A DNA stretch of 64,000 nucleotides from Mesorhizobium loti (GTDB lineage: Bacteria; Pseudomonadota; Alphaproteobacteria; Rhizobiales; Rhizobiaceae), in assembly GCA_002356515.1 (NCBI GenBank), contig AP017605.1, positions 2,914,001-2,978,000 of the forward strand. The letters run 5' to 3'. A program made the position numbers and the translations under genes. Of the stretch, positions 8,873 to 18,587 are shown piece after piece; position 1 is the first letter of the stretch; every line of letters begins with the position of its first letter. A model generated the notes under the pieces. That model had not been told where the DNA came from, ran no database searches, and worked only from the letters and a program-made list of their open reading frames with translations.

Positions 8873-9903
8873 GCGACGCCAACGCGCTCGACCAGGCAGC
8901 GCTTGCGCCTTACCTCGAGGCGGAAATCCCCGGTTTTTCCGGGTTCGCGTCAATCGAAAAGTTCAAATCCGGCCAGTCCAACCCGACCTATCTCATCACG
9001 GCGGCCAGCGGTCGCTATGTGCTGCGCGCCAAGCCGCCGGGGCAATTGCTGAAATCGGCGCATCAGGTCGACCGCGAATTCCGCGTGATGAAGGCGCTTG
9101 CCGGCACCGCCGTGCCGGTGCCGGCAATGCTGCATCTGTCGGAGGAAGACTCGCCGATCGGCCGCATGTTCTATGTCATGGATTTTCTGGACGGCCGTAT
9201 CTTCTGGGATCCGGCATTGCCTGAGGCGCGCGACAATGACGAGCGCACCACGATCTACAACGCCATGAACGGCACGCTCGCGGCCCTGCACGATGTTGAC
9301 GTCGACGCAGCGGGGCTTTCCGATTTCGGCCGCCCGGGCAATTATTTCGAGCGGCAGCTGGCGCGCTGGACCAGCCAATACCGCGCCTCGGAAACCGGCG
9401 CCATTGCCGACATGGACGAGCTGATCGCCTGGCTGGAAACGCACATGCCAGCTGATGACGGCCTGATATCGCTGGTGCATGGCGACTACCGGCTGGACAA
9501 TCTGATCTTCGCGCCGGGCCAACCAAGGGTCATCGCGGTGCTCGACTGGGAGTTGTCTACGCTTGGCCACCCCTTTGCCGACATCGCCTATCAATGCATG
9601 CAGTGGCGTCTGCCGCATGCATCGGGCTTTCGCGGCTTGGGCGGTATCGACCGCGCCGCGCTCGGCCTGCCTTCCGAAGAAGACTATGTCGCCGCCTATT
9701 GCCGGCGGCGCGGGCTCGGCGGCATCGGCAACTGGACCTTCTTCCTTGCCTTCTCCTTCTTCCGTCTGGCGGCGATCTGCCAGGGCGTCTACAGGCGCGC
9801 GCTGGACGGCAATGCCTCCAATCCCGAAAAGGCCAGAACCTATGGCGAGGCGGTGAAGCTGCTTTCGCATCTCGCCGCCAGACTGATCGACAAGCAGACA
9901 TAA
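8869..9903 (+). CDS. APH-fold phosphotransferase, ACAD10/11 kinase- or LvaA-like
   Basis: A 344-residue aminoglycoside-phosphotransferase-fold kinase. FKSGQSNPTYLI forms the N-lobe loop, LVHGDYRLDNLIF carries the catalytic Asp, and VLDWELSTLGHP the metal-binding Asp. This wording matches the kinase domain of ACAD10/11 and the Pseudomonas LvaA type rather than antibiotic kinases. By that analogy it would phosphorylate the 4-hydroxyl of a 4-hydroxyacyl-CoA before elimination by the ACAD. Its start overlaps the MaoC stop by 4 bp, and the next SDR follows after about 12 bp. Substrate chain length is unknown. Confidence 0.9.
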   Translation: MSDANALDQAALAPYLEAEIPGFSGFASIEKFKSGQSNPTYLITAASGRYVLRAKPPGQLLKSAHQVDREFRVMKALAGTAVPVPAMLHLSEEDSPIGRMFYVMDFLDGRIFWDPALPEARDNDERTTIYNAMNGTLAALHDVDVDAAGLSDFGRPGNYFERQLARWTSQYRASETGAIADMDELIAWLETHMPADDGLISLVHGDYRLDNLIFAPGQPRVIAVLDWELSTLGHPFADIAYQCMQWRLPHASGFRGLGGIDRAALGLPSEEDYVAAYCRRRGLGGIGNWTFFLAFSFFRLAAICQGVYRRALDGNASNPEKARTYGEAVKLLSHLAARLIDKQT

Positions 9904-9915
9904 TGAGGAGCCATG

Positions 9916-10692
9916 ATGGGCCGCTTTGACGGAGCAACGGTCCTGATCACGGGTACCGCCGGCGGCCTCGGCCGTGGTGCCGCGAAGGGCTTTGCCACGG
10001 AAGGCGCCCGGCTGGTGCTGTCGGACATCGACGAAAAGGCGCTCGCCGATCTTGCCGCGACCTTGCCGGCCGAAACCGCGATCCTGGCCGGCGACGTGGC
10101 GGACGAAAAACTGTCCGAGGATCTGGTCAGGCTGGCGGTCGAAAGATTCGGCCGGCTGGATGTCGCCGTCAACAATGCCGGCATCGTCCAGAGTTTCGTG
10201 CGCCTGCCGCAGGTGCCGTCGGACGAGGCCCGCCGCGTGCTGGAGATCGACCTGCTTGGCGTCTTCTATGCCATGAAGCACCAGATCCCGCAGATGGAGC
10301 GGCAGTTCAAGGCGACGGCCAAGGGCGGCGCCATCATCAACATCGCCTCGGTTGCCGGGCTGGTGGGCGCGCCGAAACTCTCGGTCTATGCCGCCGCCAA
10401 GCACGGCGTCGTCGGGTTGACCAAATCGGCGGCCGCCGAATATGCAACCAAGGGTGTGCGTATCAACGCCATCTGCCCGGCCCACACCAGGACAGCGATG
10501 GTCGACAGCTTCGTGCGTGTCTCCGGCGCGCCGGAGGCCGAAGCATTGGCCGAGCTGACGCGGGGCGTGCCGATGAAGCGCGTGGCGGAAGTCGACGAAA
10601 TCACCACCGCCATCCTGTTCGCCGCCGATCCGGCCAACTCCTTCATGACCGGCCATGCGCTGGCCGTCGACGGCGGCATCGGCGCCATCTGA
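9916..10692 (+). CDS. SDR family oxidoreductase
   Basis: A short-chain dehydrogenase of about 258 residues with TGTAGGLG, NNAG and YAAAK, and a C-terminal VDGGIGAI. Asp in LSDIDEK after the second strand points to NAD(H). Two adjacent ATGs exist (9913, 9916); the second is used because its distance to GAGGAG is better. It is the last enzyme gene of the plus-strand acyl-CoA operon and probably oxidises a 3-hydroxyacyl intermediate; the order of the two SDRs in the pathway cannot be decided here. Confidence 0.9.
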   Translation: MGRFDGATVLITGTAGGLGRGAAKGFATEGARLVLSDIDEKALADLAATLPAETAILAGDVADEKLSEDLVRLAVERFGRLDVAVNNAGIVQSFVRLPQVPSDEARRVLEIDLLGVFYAMKHQIPQMERQFKATAKGGAIINIASVAGLVGAPKLSVYAAAKHGVVGLTKSAAAEYATKGVRINAICPAHTRTAMVDSFVRVSGAPEAEALAELTRGVPMKRVAEVDEITTAILFAADPANSFMTGHALAVDGGIGAI

Positions 10693-10736
10693 CCCCACGA
10701 CCCGACTCCCATGCCGCTTGGGAACTTCCCGTGCTC

Positions 10737-10764
10737 TTGTTCGTTTCCGTACAGCGTATATAAT
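10737..10764 (+). promoter_or_regulatory. Sigma70-type promoter with GTAC-type half-sites, upstream of tetR
   Basis: A perfect TATAAT (10759-10764) stands 16 bp downstream of TTGTTC (10737-10742). The spacer holds CCGTAC-AGC-GTATA (10747-10760), which resembles the CCGTAC/GTACGG half-sites of the palindromes at 11539-11610. This suggests autoregulation by the TetR protein encoded just downstream. Confidence 0.6.
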
Positions 10765-10809
10765 TTAGCCAGACACCAACCAACCAGGCACCACTGAGAG
10801 GCGCCAGAC

Positions 10810-11454
10810 TTGCCGCCGAGCGTCCAGAAACGCCGCGAAAAACAGAAGGCCGAGCTGCGCTCCGAGCTGGTCGCGGCCGCGCACAAGCTCGTCCAGGAAG
10901 AAGGCTATGAAGGCCTGACGATCCGCAAACTGGCCAAGCGGGTCGGCTACGCGCCGATGTCGGTCTATTCTTATTTCGCCGACAAGCAGGACATCCTGTT
11001 CGCCCTGGCCGAAGACGCTTTCGAGACACTTGCCCGCCGCATCGAGGAGCACCCGTCCGACGACCCGGTCGAGGCCTTGCAGGCGGTGATGACCGAATAT
11101 GCCGCCTTCGGCCTCGGCAATCCCAATGAATACCGCACCGTCTTCATGACCGAGAAGACCAGGCCACCGGAAGGCCAGAGTTTTCAAGAAATGCACGAGG
11201 CCAATCCGGCGATGAAGGCGCTGATCAGCCGGGTCGAGGCCTGCGTCGCCGCCGGAAAATTGCAAGGCGATGCGCGAGCCATCGCCACCATGCTGTGGGC
11301 TGTCGGCCACGGCACGATCTCGCTGCTGATCACCTTTCCGTTCTACCCCTTCGGCGACCCGCAGGCTTTCGTGAAACGCATGTGCGATTTCCAATTGGCC
11401 GCACTCAGCACGCAGAACGTGCCGCCATTGACCGAGACACCGGTCAACTGCTGA
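10810..11454 (+). CDS. TetR/AcrR family regulator with WHG-type C-terminal domain
   Basis: A 214-residue repressor. The N-terminal HTH covers about residues 10-60 (LTIRKLAKRVGYAPMSVYSYF). The C-terminal ligand domain has LWAVGHGTISLLI, the WHG signature. It starts with TTG at 10810 behind GAGAGG; no ATG fits better. It follows the acyl-CoA operon on the same strand but has its own promoter. It probably senses an acyl-CoA-type ligand and controls the GTAC-palindrome promoters found on both sides of its gene; that link is inferred from motif similarity only. Confidence 0.88.
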   Translation: MPPSVQKRREKQKAELRSELVAAAHKLVQEEGYEGLTIRKLAKRVGYAPMSVYSYFADKQDILFALAEDAFETLARRIEEHPSDDPVEALQAVMTEYAAFGLGNPNEYRTVFMTEKTRPPEGQSFQEMHEANPAMKALISRVEACVAAGKLQGDARAIATMLWAVGHGTISLLITFPFYPFGDPQAFVKRMCDFQLAALSTQNVPPLTETPVNC

Positions 11455-11538
11455 ACGCCAACTCCTTTCGTTTCCAGACCCCTCGCGACCTTCCCCAGCC
11501 AAACCTGGGGGTGAATTTCTTGGTTAACAAAAATTTAC

Positions 11539-11610
11539 CGTACGCGTACGAATTCGGCTTGAACTTCGTTATTGGCGGACGTATCTGTACGTAACACCGT
11601 ACATGTACGG
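11539..11610. promoter_or_regulatory. Three GTAC palindromes upstream of the small exported protein
   Basis: CGTACGCGTACG (11539-11550, perfect), ACGTA-TCTG-TACGT (11579-11592, perfect arms) and CCGTACATGTACGG (11597-11610, perfect) lie in front of the gene at 11644. Their centres are 41 and 18 bp apart. They share the core CGTAC..GTACG, and a related site lies in the tetR promoter. They look like a multi-site operator for the neighbouring TetR protein. Confidence 0.6.
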
Positions 11611-11643
11611 AAGAAATTCACCCGTCGAAAACGGAGACTGACA

Positions 11644-11892
11644 ATGAAAAAGACCCTCCTCACCCTCGCCGCCATGCTGGCACTTTCGGGCTCGGCTTTC
11701 GCCGCCAACACCACTCACCCGGTCAAGCACGCACCTGCCGCGACCTGCGTCGACACCAAGACCAATGTGAAGCTCGATTGCGCCTCGACCGGCTCGGTCG
11801 AGAAGAAGGGCACCACGGAAAACACAGCTGAAGGCAAGGGCCCGCGCCTCGGCATCAGCATCAACCCGTGGATCGTGCCGAGCGCGTTCTAA
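11644..11892 (+). CDS. Small exported protein, unknown function
   Basis: An 82-residue protein beginning MKKTLLTLAAMLALSG with a clear Sec signal peptide cut after SAFA. The mature chain is about 60 residues, with two Cys (ATCVDTK and LDCAST) that could form a disulfide, and a Gly/Pro-rich end (GISINPWIVPSAF). The ATG was chosen over upstream in-frame codons because of the SD GGAG (11633-11636) and the signal peptide. No family is recognised. Its promoter region is packed with GTAC palindromes, so it is probably a tightly controlled member of the TetR regulon. Confidence 0.75.
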   Translation: MKKTLLTLAAMLALSGSAFAANTTHPVKHAPAATCVDTKTNVKLDCASTGSVEKKGTTENTAEGKGPRLGISINPWIVPSAF

Positions 11893-11924
11893 GATCGACT
11901 TGGAAATGTTCTGACCGGCACCAG

Positions 11925-11990
11925 AGCAATTCCAGGAAAAGTGTGAAACGGCTTTCCCGGAAAAGCGCGTGGCGCTTTTCCTAGGGAGTT
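11925..11990. repeat. Rhizobial-type intergenic repeat with strong hairpin
   Basis: The stretch starting GAGCAATTCCAGGAAAAGTG resembles a dispersed intergenic repeat I recall from Mesorhizobium-type genomes. It ends in the perfect 10-bp stem GGAAAAGCGC-GTG-GCGCTTTTCC (11959-11981). No T-run follows, so it is not a classical terminator, though it lies between convergent genes and could stop transcription. Confidence 0.45.
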
Positions 11991-12067
11991 GCGTAAAAAC
12001 AAAGAGTTAGAGAGGTTTCACCGTTTCCGTGATACAGTGAACCTTTCTAGCCGGCCAGGCGGGTATG

Positions 12068-13117
12068 TCAGCCGATCGGGACCGGCAGCCTGGCCGCTGA
12101 ACTCTCGAAGGCGGCGTCGATCAGCTTCTGCATGTCGGCGGCGCGCCGGAAGGACGGATCGCCGTTCTGCCCGGCATCCAGGGCGTCGACAAAACGCCGG
12201 GCATTGCGCTTGACATCCGGCAGGGACAGCTCTCGCCAAATCTGAACATCGACGTCCTCTCCCAAGCACGCCGACAACCGCGCCGCCTTGCCGTCGGTCT
12301 CGACCTTGAGCGCTCCCTTGGTGCCATGCAGCGTCAGCGACAAATCATTGCCATGGCCGGTTGTGTAGCGGCTCGCCATGATTGTCGCCAGCGCGCCGGA
12401 TGCAAGCCGCGCCGTCATCGCCACACTGTCATTGGCGTCAAGCACATAGTCGCCGATCCGGTCGCCCTCGGCCTTCGGAAACGTCACCAGATCGGCGTGC
12501 AGGCTGACGATATCCTGGGCCGCACCATAGGTGGCAAAGTCCAGGATATGGATGCCGACATCGCCCAGCACGCCGGTCGACCCGTGCCGACTCGACAGTC
12601 TCCACAGCCATTTGTCCTCGACGCGCCAGTCGCCCCACGATTTGCTGACCAGCCAGCTCTGCTTGTAGCTCGCCTCGACATGGCGCAATTCGCCGATCGC
12701 GCCCGCCAACACCAGACGCCGTGCTTCCTGGATCGCCGGTGAATTGCGGTAGGTGAGATTGACCATGTTGACGAGGCCGGCGGCCTCGGCCGCTTCGGTC
12801 ATGGCAAGCGCATCGGCATGGTTCGGCGCCAGCGGCTTTTCGCAAAAGACATGTTTTCCCGCGGCAAGCAGCGCCAGCGTCGTCGCCTTGTGCACGCCGT
12901 CCGGCGTTGCATTGATGGCGGCGTCGAAATCACCCCAGGCGATCGCCGCTTCCAGGCTCTCGAAAGAAGCGGCGATCTTGTTGGCAGCGGCAAACGCCGC
13001 CGCGCGGCCAGGCAGTTGATCGACACAGGCGACGATGCTGCAGCCAGGAACCTTTGCGAACTCTTCGATATGATGTCCGGCGATCCAGCCGGTGCCGAGC
13101 AAGAGCAGGCGACGCAT
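12068..13117 (-). CDS. Gfo/Idh/MocA family oxidoreductase
   Basis: A 349-residue NAD(P)-dependent sugar or cyclitol dehydrogenase. The N-terminal Rossmann motif is LLGTGWIAGHH, followed by CEKPLAPNHADA, which carries the family's conserved EKP motif. The C-terminal alpha/beta domain contains GVLGDVGIHILD with the catalytic-type Asp/His. It lies 16 bp downstream of the ThuA gene on the same strand, so the two are likely an operon for a modified sugar. No ABC transporter for the sugar is in view. Confidence 0.9.
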   Translation of the reverse strand: MRRLLLLGTGWIAGHHIEEFAKVPGCSIVACVDQLPGRAAAFAAANKIAASFESLEAAIAWGDFDAAINATPDGVHKATTLALLAAGKHVFCEKPLAPNHADALAMTEAAEAAGLVNMVNLTYRNSPAIQEARRLVLAGAIGELRHVEASYKQSWLVSKSWGDWRVEDKWLWRLSSRHGSTGVLGDVGIHILDFATYGAAQDIVSLHADLVTFPKAEGDRIGDYVLDANDSVAMTARLASGALATIMASRYTTGHGNDLSLTLHGTKGALKVETDGKAARLSACLGEDVDVQIWRELSLPDVKRNARRFVDALDAGQNGDPSFRRAADMQKLIDAAFESSAARLPVPIG

Positions 13118-13133
13118 CAGATCAGGTCCCCCA

Positions 13134-13919
13134 TTAACTCAAACCCTTGTCGCCGTCGGCATGCAGGCGCAGGCCCTTCTGCACGATCTTCTCCTTGGCT
13201 TTGTCCGTCGGCACGTTCGGCGCATTGATGATGCTGGACCATGCGGGTGCCGGATTGTGCGCCCAGTGCACGGCGTTGCGTAGCACCTGCTGCACGCCCT
13301 CATTGTGATAAATCGGATAGGTCTCGTGGCCGGGTGAGAAATAGAAGATGCGGCCCGCGCCGCGCTGGTAGGTCAGCCCGGAACGGAACACCTCGCCGCC
13401 CTCGTACCAGGAGACGAACACCGTCTCCAGCGGCTCCGGCACCGCGAACGGCTCGCCATACATCTCCGTCTCGCCGATCTCCAGGCATTCGCCGATGCCT
13501 TGCGCGATCGGGTGGCTGCGGTTGATCGCCCAGACGCGCTCGCGCTCGCCTGCCTCGCGCCATTTCAGCGAACAGGGCGTGCCCATCAGCCGCTTGAAGA
13601 TCTTCGAGTAGTGGCCGGAATGCAGCACGATCAGCCCCATGCCTTCCCAGACCCGCTTCTGCACGCGCTCGACGATCTCGTCCTTGACCTCGCCATGCGC
13701 GGCGTGTCCCCACCACAAAAGCACGTCGGTGGCGGCCAGGCGCTTCTCGCTCAGGCCGTGCTCTGGCTCCTGCAAGGTGGCGGTGGTCGCCTCGATGCCC
13801 TTGTCCTGGTTGAGCGCCGCGGCAATCGTGCCATGCATGGTCAGTGGATAGAGGTCGCGCACGGCGGCATTGGTCTGCTCATGGACATTCTCGCCCCAGA
13901 CAACAGCTTTTATCGGCAT
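13134..13919 (-). CDS. ThuA-like trehalose-utilization family protein
   Basis: A 261-residue ThuA-fold (class I glutamine amidotransferase-like) protein. Visible are [10 protein letters not shown] at the start, [24 protein letters not shown] and [17 protein letters not shown] near the C-terminus. In rhizobia ThuA acts with a ThuB dehydrogenase in oxidation of trehalose and related disaccharides to 3-keto forms. The Gfo/Idh/MocA gene directly downstream fits a ThuB-like partner, but the assignment to trehalose itself is inference. Confidence 0.88.
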   Translation of the reverse strand: MPIKAVVWGENVHEQTNAAVRDLYPLTMHGTIAAALNQDKGIEATTATLQEPEHGLSEKRLAATDVLLWWGHAAHGEVKDEIVERVQKRVWEGMGLIVLHSGHYSKIFKRLMGTPCSLKWREAGERERVWAINRSHPIAQGIGECLEIGETEMYGEPFAVPEPLETVFVSWYEGGEVFRSGLTYQRGAGRIFYFSPGHETYPIYHNEGVQQVLRNAVHWAHNPAPAWSSIINAPNVPTDKAKEKIVQKGLRLHADGDKGLS

Positions 13920-13996
13920 TTTTCCTCTCCAAAGCGCTTTGAATATCTCAACTGCCGATGCCTTGGAAAGATGTCTTCGACCAAAATTGCGGAAAA

Positions 13997-14863
<867 letters not shown>

Positions 14864-14871
<8 letters not shown>

Positions 14872-17857
14872 TGAGGCGGCCTCCCGTCTCGTCGAAGAAC
14901 ACCATGCCGGTAACCTCCACTTCGATCACCCCGTTCGGCATCGGCACGTAGAGCGTGTCGCCCATCCGGTCGCGGCCGCCGGCGACCAGCGCCAGTGCAA
15001 TCGAGCGGCCGCAATTCTGCGACCAGTAGCTGGACGTAACGTGGCCTATCATCTTCATCGGGATTGGCTGCTTGGGGTCCGCGACGATCTGCGCGCCCTC
15101 CTCCAGCACCACCTTAGGGTCCTTGGTCTTGAGGCCGACGAGCTGCTTGCGGCCCTTGGCGACCAGATCCGGCCGCGCCATGCCGCGGATGCCGACGAAG
15201 TCGGTCTTCTTCTTGCCGACCGCCCAGTCGAGACCGGCATCGTTCGGCGTCACCGTGCCGTCCGTGTCCTGGCCGACGATGATGTAGCCCTTTTCGGCGC
15301 GCAGCACGTGCATGGACTCCGTACCGTAGGCGGTTGCACCGTGCTTCTGGCCCTCGGCCCACAGCGCTTCCCAGACGGCCTGTCCATAGTCTGCCGGAAC
15401 ATTGACTTCGAAGCCGCGCTCGCCGGTGAACGACATGCGGAACAGCCTTGTCGGCACGCCACAGATCTTGCCTTCGCGCACCGACATATGCGGCAGCGCC
15501 TCATCCGACATGTCGATGCCTTCGACCAGCGGCGCGATGATGTCGCGCGATTTCGGCCCCTGCACGGCGATGACCGCCCACTGCTCGGTGATCGAGGTCA
15601 GCCAGACATTGAGATGCGGGAACTCAGTCTGGAGGTAATCCTCCATGTGATTCATGACACGCGGCGCGCCGCCGGTCGTCGTCGTCACATGGAAGCGGTC
15701 CGGCGCCAGCCTGCCGACGACGCCGTCATCATAGATGAAGCCGTCCTCGCGCAGCATGATGCCATAGCGGCAGCGCCCGGGCTCCAGCTTCTCCCACGGA
15801 TTGGTGTAGAGCAGTTCCATGAACTTGGCCGCATCCGGCCCGACCACTTCGATCTTGCCGAGCGTCGAGGCATCGAACAGGCCAGCCGTCGTGCGGACCG
15901 CGACGCATTCGCGGTCGACCGCCGCATGCATGTCCTCGCCGGCTTTCGGAAAGTACCAGGCGCGCTTCCACTGGCCGACATCCTCGAAGACAGCACCTTG
16001 CGCCTCGGCCCACGGATGCGTCGCCGTCTTGCGCGTCGGATCGAACAGCGGCCCGCGCGCATGGCTGACGATCGCGCCGAAGGTGACCGGCGTGTAGGGC
16101 GCGCGGAATGTGGTCAGGCCAACCTCGGGGATCGGCTTGCCCAGCGTCTCCGCCGCGATCGCCAGACCGTGCATGTTGGACGTCTTGCCCTGGTCGGTCG
16201 CCATGCCGTTGGTGGTGAAGCGCTTGACGTGCTCGATCGAGCGCATCCCTTCATGCACCGCCTGACGGATGTCCTTGGCGGTGACGTCGTTCTGGAAGTC
16301 GACGAAAGCCTTCACCGTCGTGTCCGGCCCGGCGCCGGGCGCGGCGCCCAGCATGCCGCGCGACCAGCTTTCCGAGGCGTCTACCTTCGGCTTCACACCC
16401 TTGGCGGTTTTCGCGCCGGCATCCTTGGCCGCCTTGGCGCCAGCCGCATAGGCCTCGTCCACCGTGGCCGACAAGCCGTCCGTGCCGTTGCAGGCGCCGA
16501 CCGAGACGCAGTCCTGCGCATAGATGCCCGGCACGAAGCGCTTGGTCTCGTCATTGAAGGCGACCTTGCCGCGCGACTGCGAGAACAGGTGCACCGACGG
16601 CGTCCAGCCGGCCGACATCAGGATCGCATCGACCGCGATGGTACGCTCGCCTCCGCCATTCTTCGGCTGCACGGTCATCGAGGACACCCGCAATTTGCCG
16701 CCGGCGCGGATCACCGCGCGGCCGAAATTGACCTCGATGCCGAGCGCCCGCGCCTCGTCGATCACTGGACCGGTCGGATTGTCGCGCAGATCGACGATCG
16801 CCGCGATGTTGACGCCAGCCTTCTTCAGATCGATCGCGGCCGCATAGGCCGAGTCATTGGCGGTGTAGACGCCGACATTCCGGCCGACCGCCACGCCATA
16901 ATGGTTGAGGAAGGTGCGCGCCGCGCCCGCCAGCATGATGCCCGGGCGGTCATTGTTGGCGAACACCATGTGGCGCTCTATGGCGCCTGATGCCAGCACG
17001 ACGCGCTTGGCCCTGATCTGCCACAGCCGCTCGCGCGGCAAATCATGACCGGGAGCCTTCAAATGATCGCTGACACGCTCGACCAGCCCGACGAAATTCT
17101 GCGCGTAGTAGCCGAAGGCCGTGGTGCGCGAGAGCACCCGGACATTGCCCATCGCGCTCAACCTGGCGATCGCCGCTTGGGCCCAGACGAAACCGTCCTG
17201 GCCGTCGATCTTTGCCCCCGTCTCGAACCGCAGGCTGCCGCCGAACTCGGCCTGCTCGTCGGCGAGGATGACGCGCACGCCGGTCTCGGCCGCCGCCAAG
17301 GCCGCCGCGAGGCCGGCCGCGCCGCCGCCCAGCACCAGCACGTCGCAATGCGCGTAGCGCGAGGAATAGTGGTCGGGATCGGGCTTGTCAGGCGAAACGC
17401 CAAGGCCAGCGGCTTCGCGGATCTTGGGTTCGTACAGGCTCTTCCAGGCCGCCTTAGGCCACATGAAGGTCTTGTAGTAGAAGCCCGCCGAAAACATCGG
17501 CGACGCAATATCGTTGACCGCGCCGACATCGAAGGACAGCGACGGCCAGCGGTTCTGCGAATTGGCGGCGAGCCCGTCATAGAGTTCCTGCACGGTGGCG
17601 CGCACATTCGGCGTCTTGCGCGCATCGTCCCGCACGATCTGCACCAGCGCATTGGGCTCTTCCGCGCCGGCCGACAGGAAGCCGCGCGGACGGTGGTACT
17701 TGAACGAGCGGCCGACCAGATGCACGCCATTGGCCAGCAGCGCGGAGGCCAGCGTGTCGCCCTCGATGCCGGTATAGGACTGGCCGTCGAAACTGAACCG
17801 CGCGGTCTTGGCCTGGCTGAGGCGACCGGCTCTCGGGATGCGGAACGCGCCGCTCAT
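14864..17857 (-). CDS. soxA: Sarcosine oxidase alpha subunit
   Basis: A 997-residue subunit. An N-terminal ferredoxin-like segment (FDGQSYTGIEGDTLASALLANG) is followed by the dinucleotide-binding VLGGGAAGLAAALAAAETG at about residue 175. Then come the second half of the oxidoreductase domain and a C-terminal aminomethyltransferase (GcvT-like) domain from about residue 610, ending EVEVTGMVFFDETGGRLNG. This part binds folate and makes 5,10-methylene-THF. Start and stop overlap soxD and soxG by 4 and 8 bp. Length is normal for the family. Confidence 0.97.
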
Positions 17858-18150
17858 TTGGCAACTCCCGGCAGCTTGGCGGGTTTGGGTTCGCCGGCCT
17901 TGTAGGTCATGACGAACTTGTCGGTGACGGTGTCGCGCACCGCGTTGAAGAAGCGCGCGCAGCCATGCATGTGCCGCCAGCGCTCATAGATGATGCCCTT
18001 GGGGTTCGAGCGGATGAAGAAGAACTTCTCGAAGTCGTCGTCGCTCTCGCCCGCAATGTTGGCCGAGCGCGCAATATGCGCCTCGCCGGCGTTGCGGAAT
18101 TCGAGTTCCGGGCGCTCTTCCTCGCAATAGGGGCAGCGGATGAGAAGCAT
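17854..18150 (-). CDS. soxD: Sarcosine oxidase delta subunit
   Basis: A 98-residue zinc subunit. The ligands Cys6, Cys9, His60 and Cys64 are present in MLLIRCPYC and WRHMHGCARFF, matching the structural zinc site of SoxD. The start MLLIRCPYC was chosen over the longer frame; the ATG is at 18148-18150. It overlaps the soxA start as ATGA. Confidence 0.93.
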   Translation of the reverse strand: MLLIRCPYCEEERPELEFRNAGEAHIARSANIAGESDDDFEKFFFIRSNPKGIIYERWRHMHGCARFFNAVRDTVTDKFVMTYKAGEPKPAKLPGVAK

Positions 18151-18161
18151 TCTGTTTGTTC

Positions 18162-18587
18162 CTACAATTCGCCGTGGCCGACGCGGGCGCCGGGGGGTTG
18201 GTCGCAAAGCTTCTGGCCCATGGTCACGAACGGCGCGACGAGCCGCAGCCGCTCCGCGACATCAGCGGAATCGCGAAACAAGGCGCGGTTGGCGATGTTG
18301 CCGAGCGTCAGCTGCATCGGGTCGGTCGTGACGATGACGCCACGCGGGTTGAAATCCTCGTCTTCATCCAGGCCCTTCGGCCGGCCTTCGAAGAACATCA
18401 CAACTTTCTGGCCGCCGCCCCAGACGCAGGTGAGCGTTCCCTCATCGACCGAAAACGGCCATCCGGCCTCGTTGCCGGCGCGCGCGATCGGCTGCAGCCG
18501 CACCTCTTCAGCGGACGGCATATGGAACATGCCCTGTTCCCCCGCCAGCATCAGCGGCATAGCGACAGCCATCTCGGCCATCATCAT
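18162..18587 (-). CDS. Hypothetical protein inside the sox operon
   Basis: A 141-residue ORF whose start shares one base with the soxB stop and whose stop is 11 bp before soxD, so it is packed like an operon gene. The chain is soluble, with GTLTCVWGGGQKVVMFFEGRPKGLDEDEDFNPRG in the middle and DPMQLTLGNIANRAL near the end. No domain is recognised. Because similar spacing is seen in rhizobial sox operons as I remember them, it may be an accessory or assembly protein, but nothing in the sequence proves this. The start is uncertain among several Mets ([13 protein letters not shown]). Confidence 0.65.
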   Translation of the reverse strand: MMMAEMAVAMPLMLAGEQGMFHMPSAEEVRLQPIARAGNEAGWPFSVDEGTLTCVWGGGQKVVMFFEGRPKGLDEDEDFNPRGVIVTTDPMQLTLGNIANRALFRDSADVAERLRLVAPFVTMGQKLCDQPPGARVGHGEL

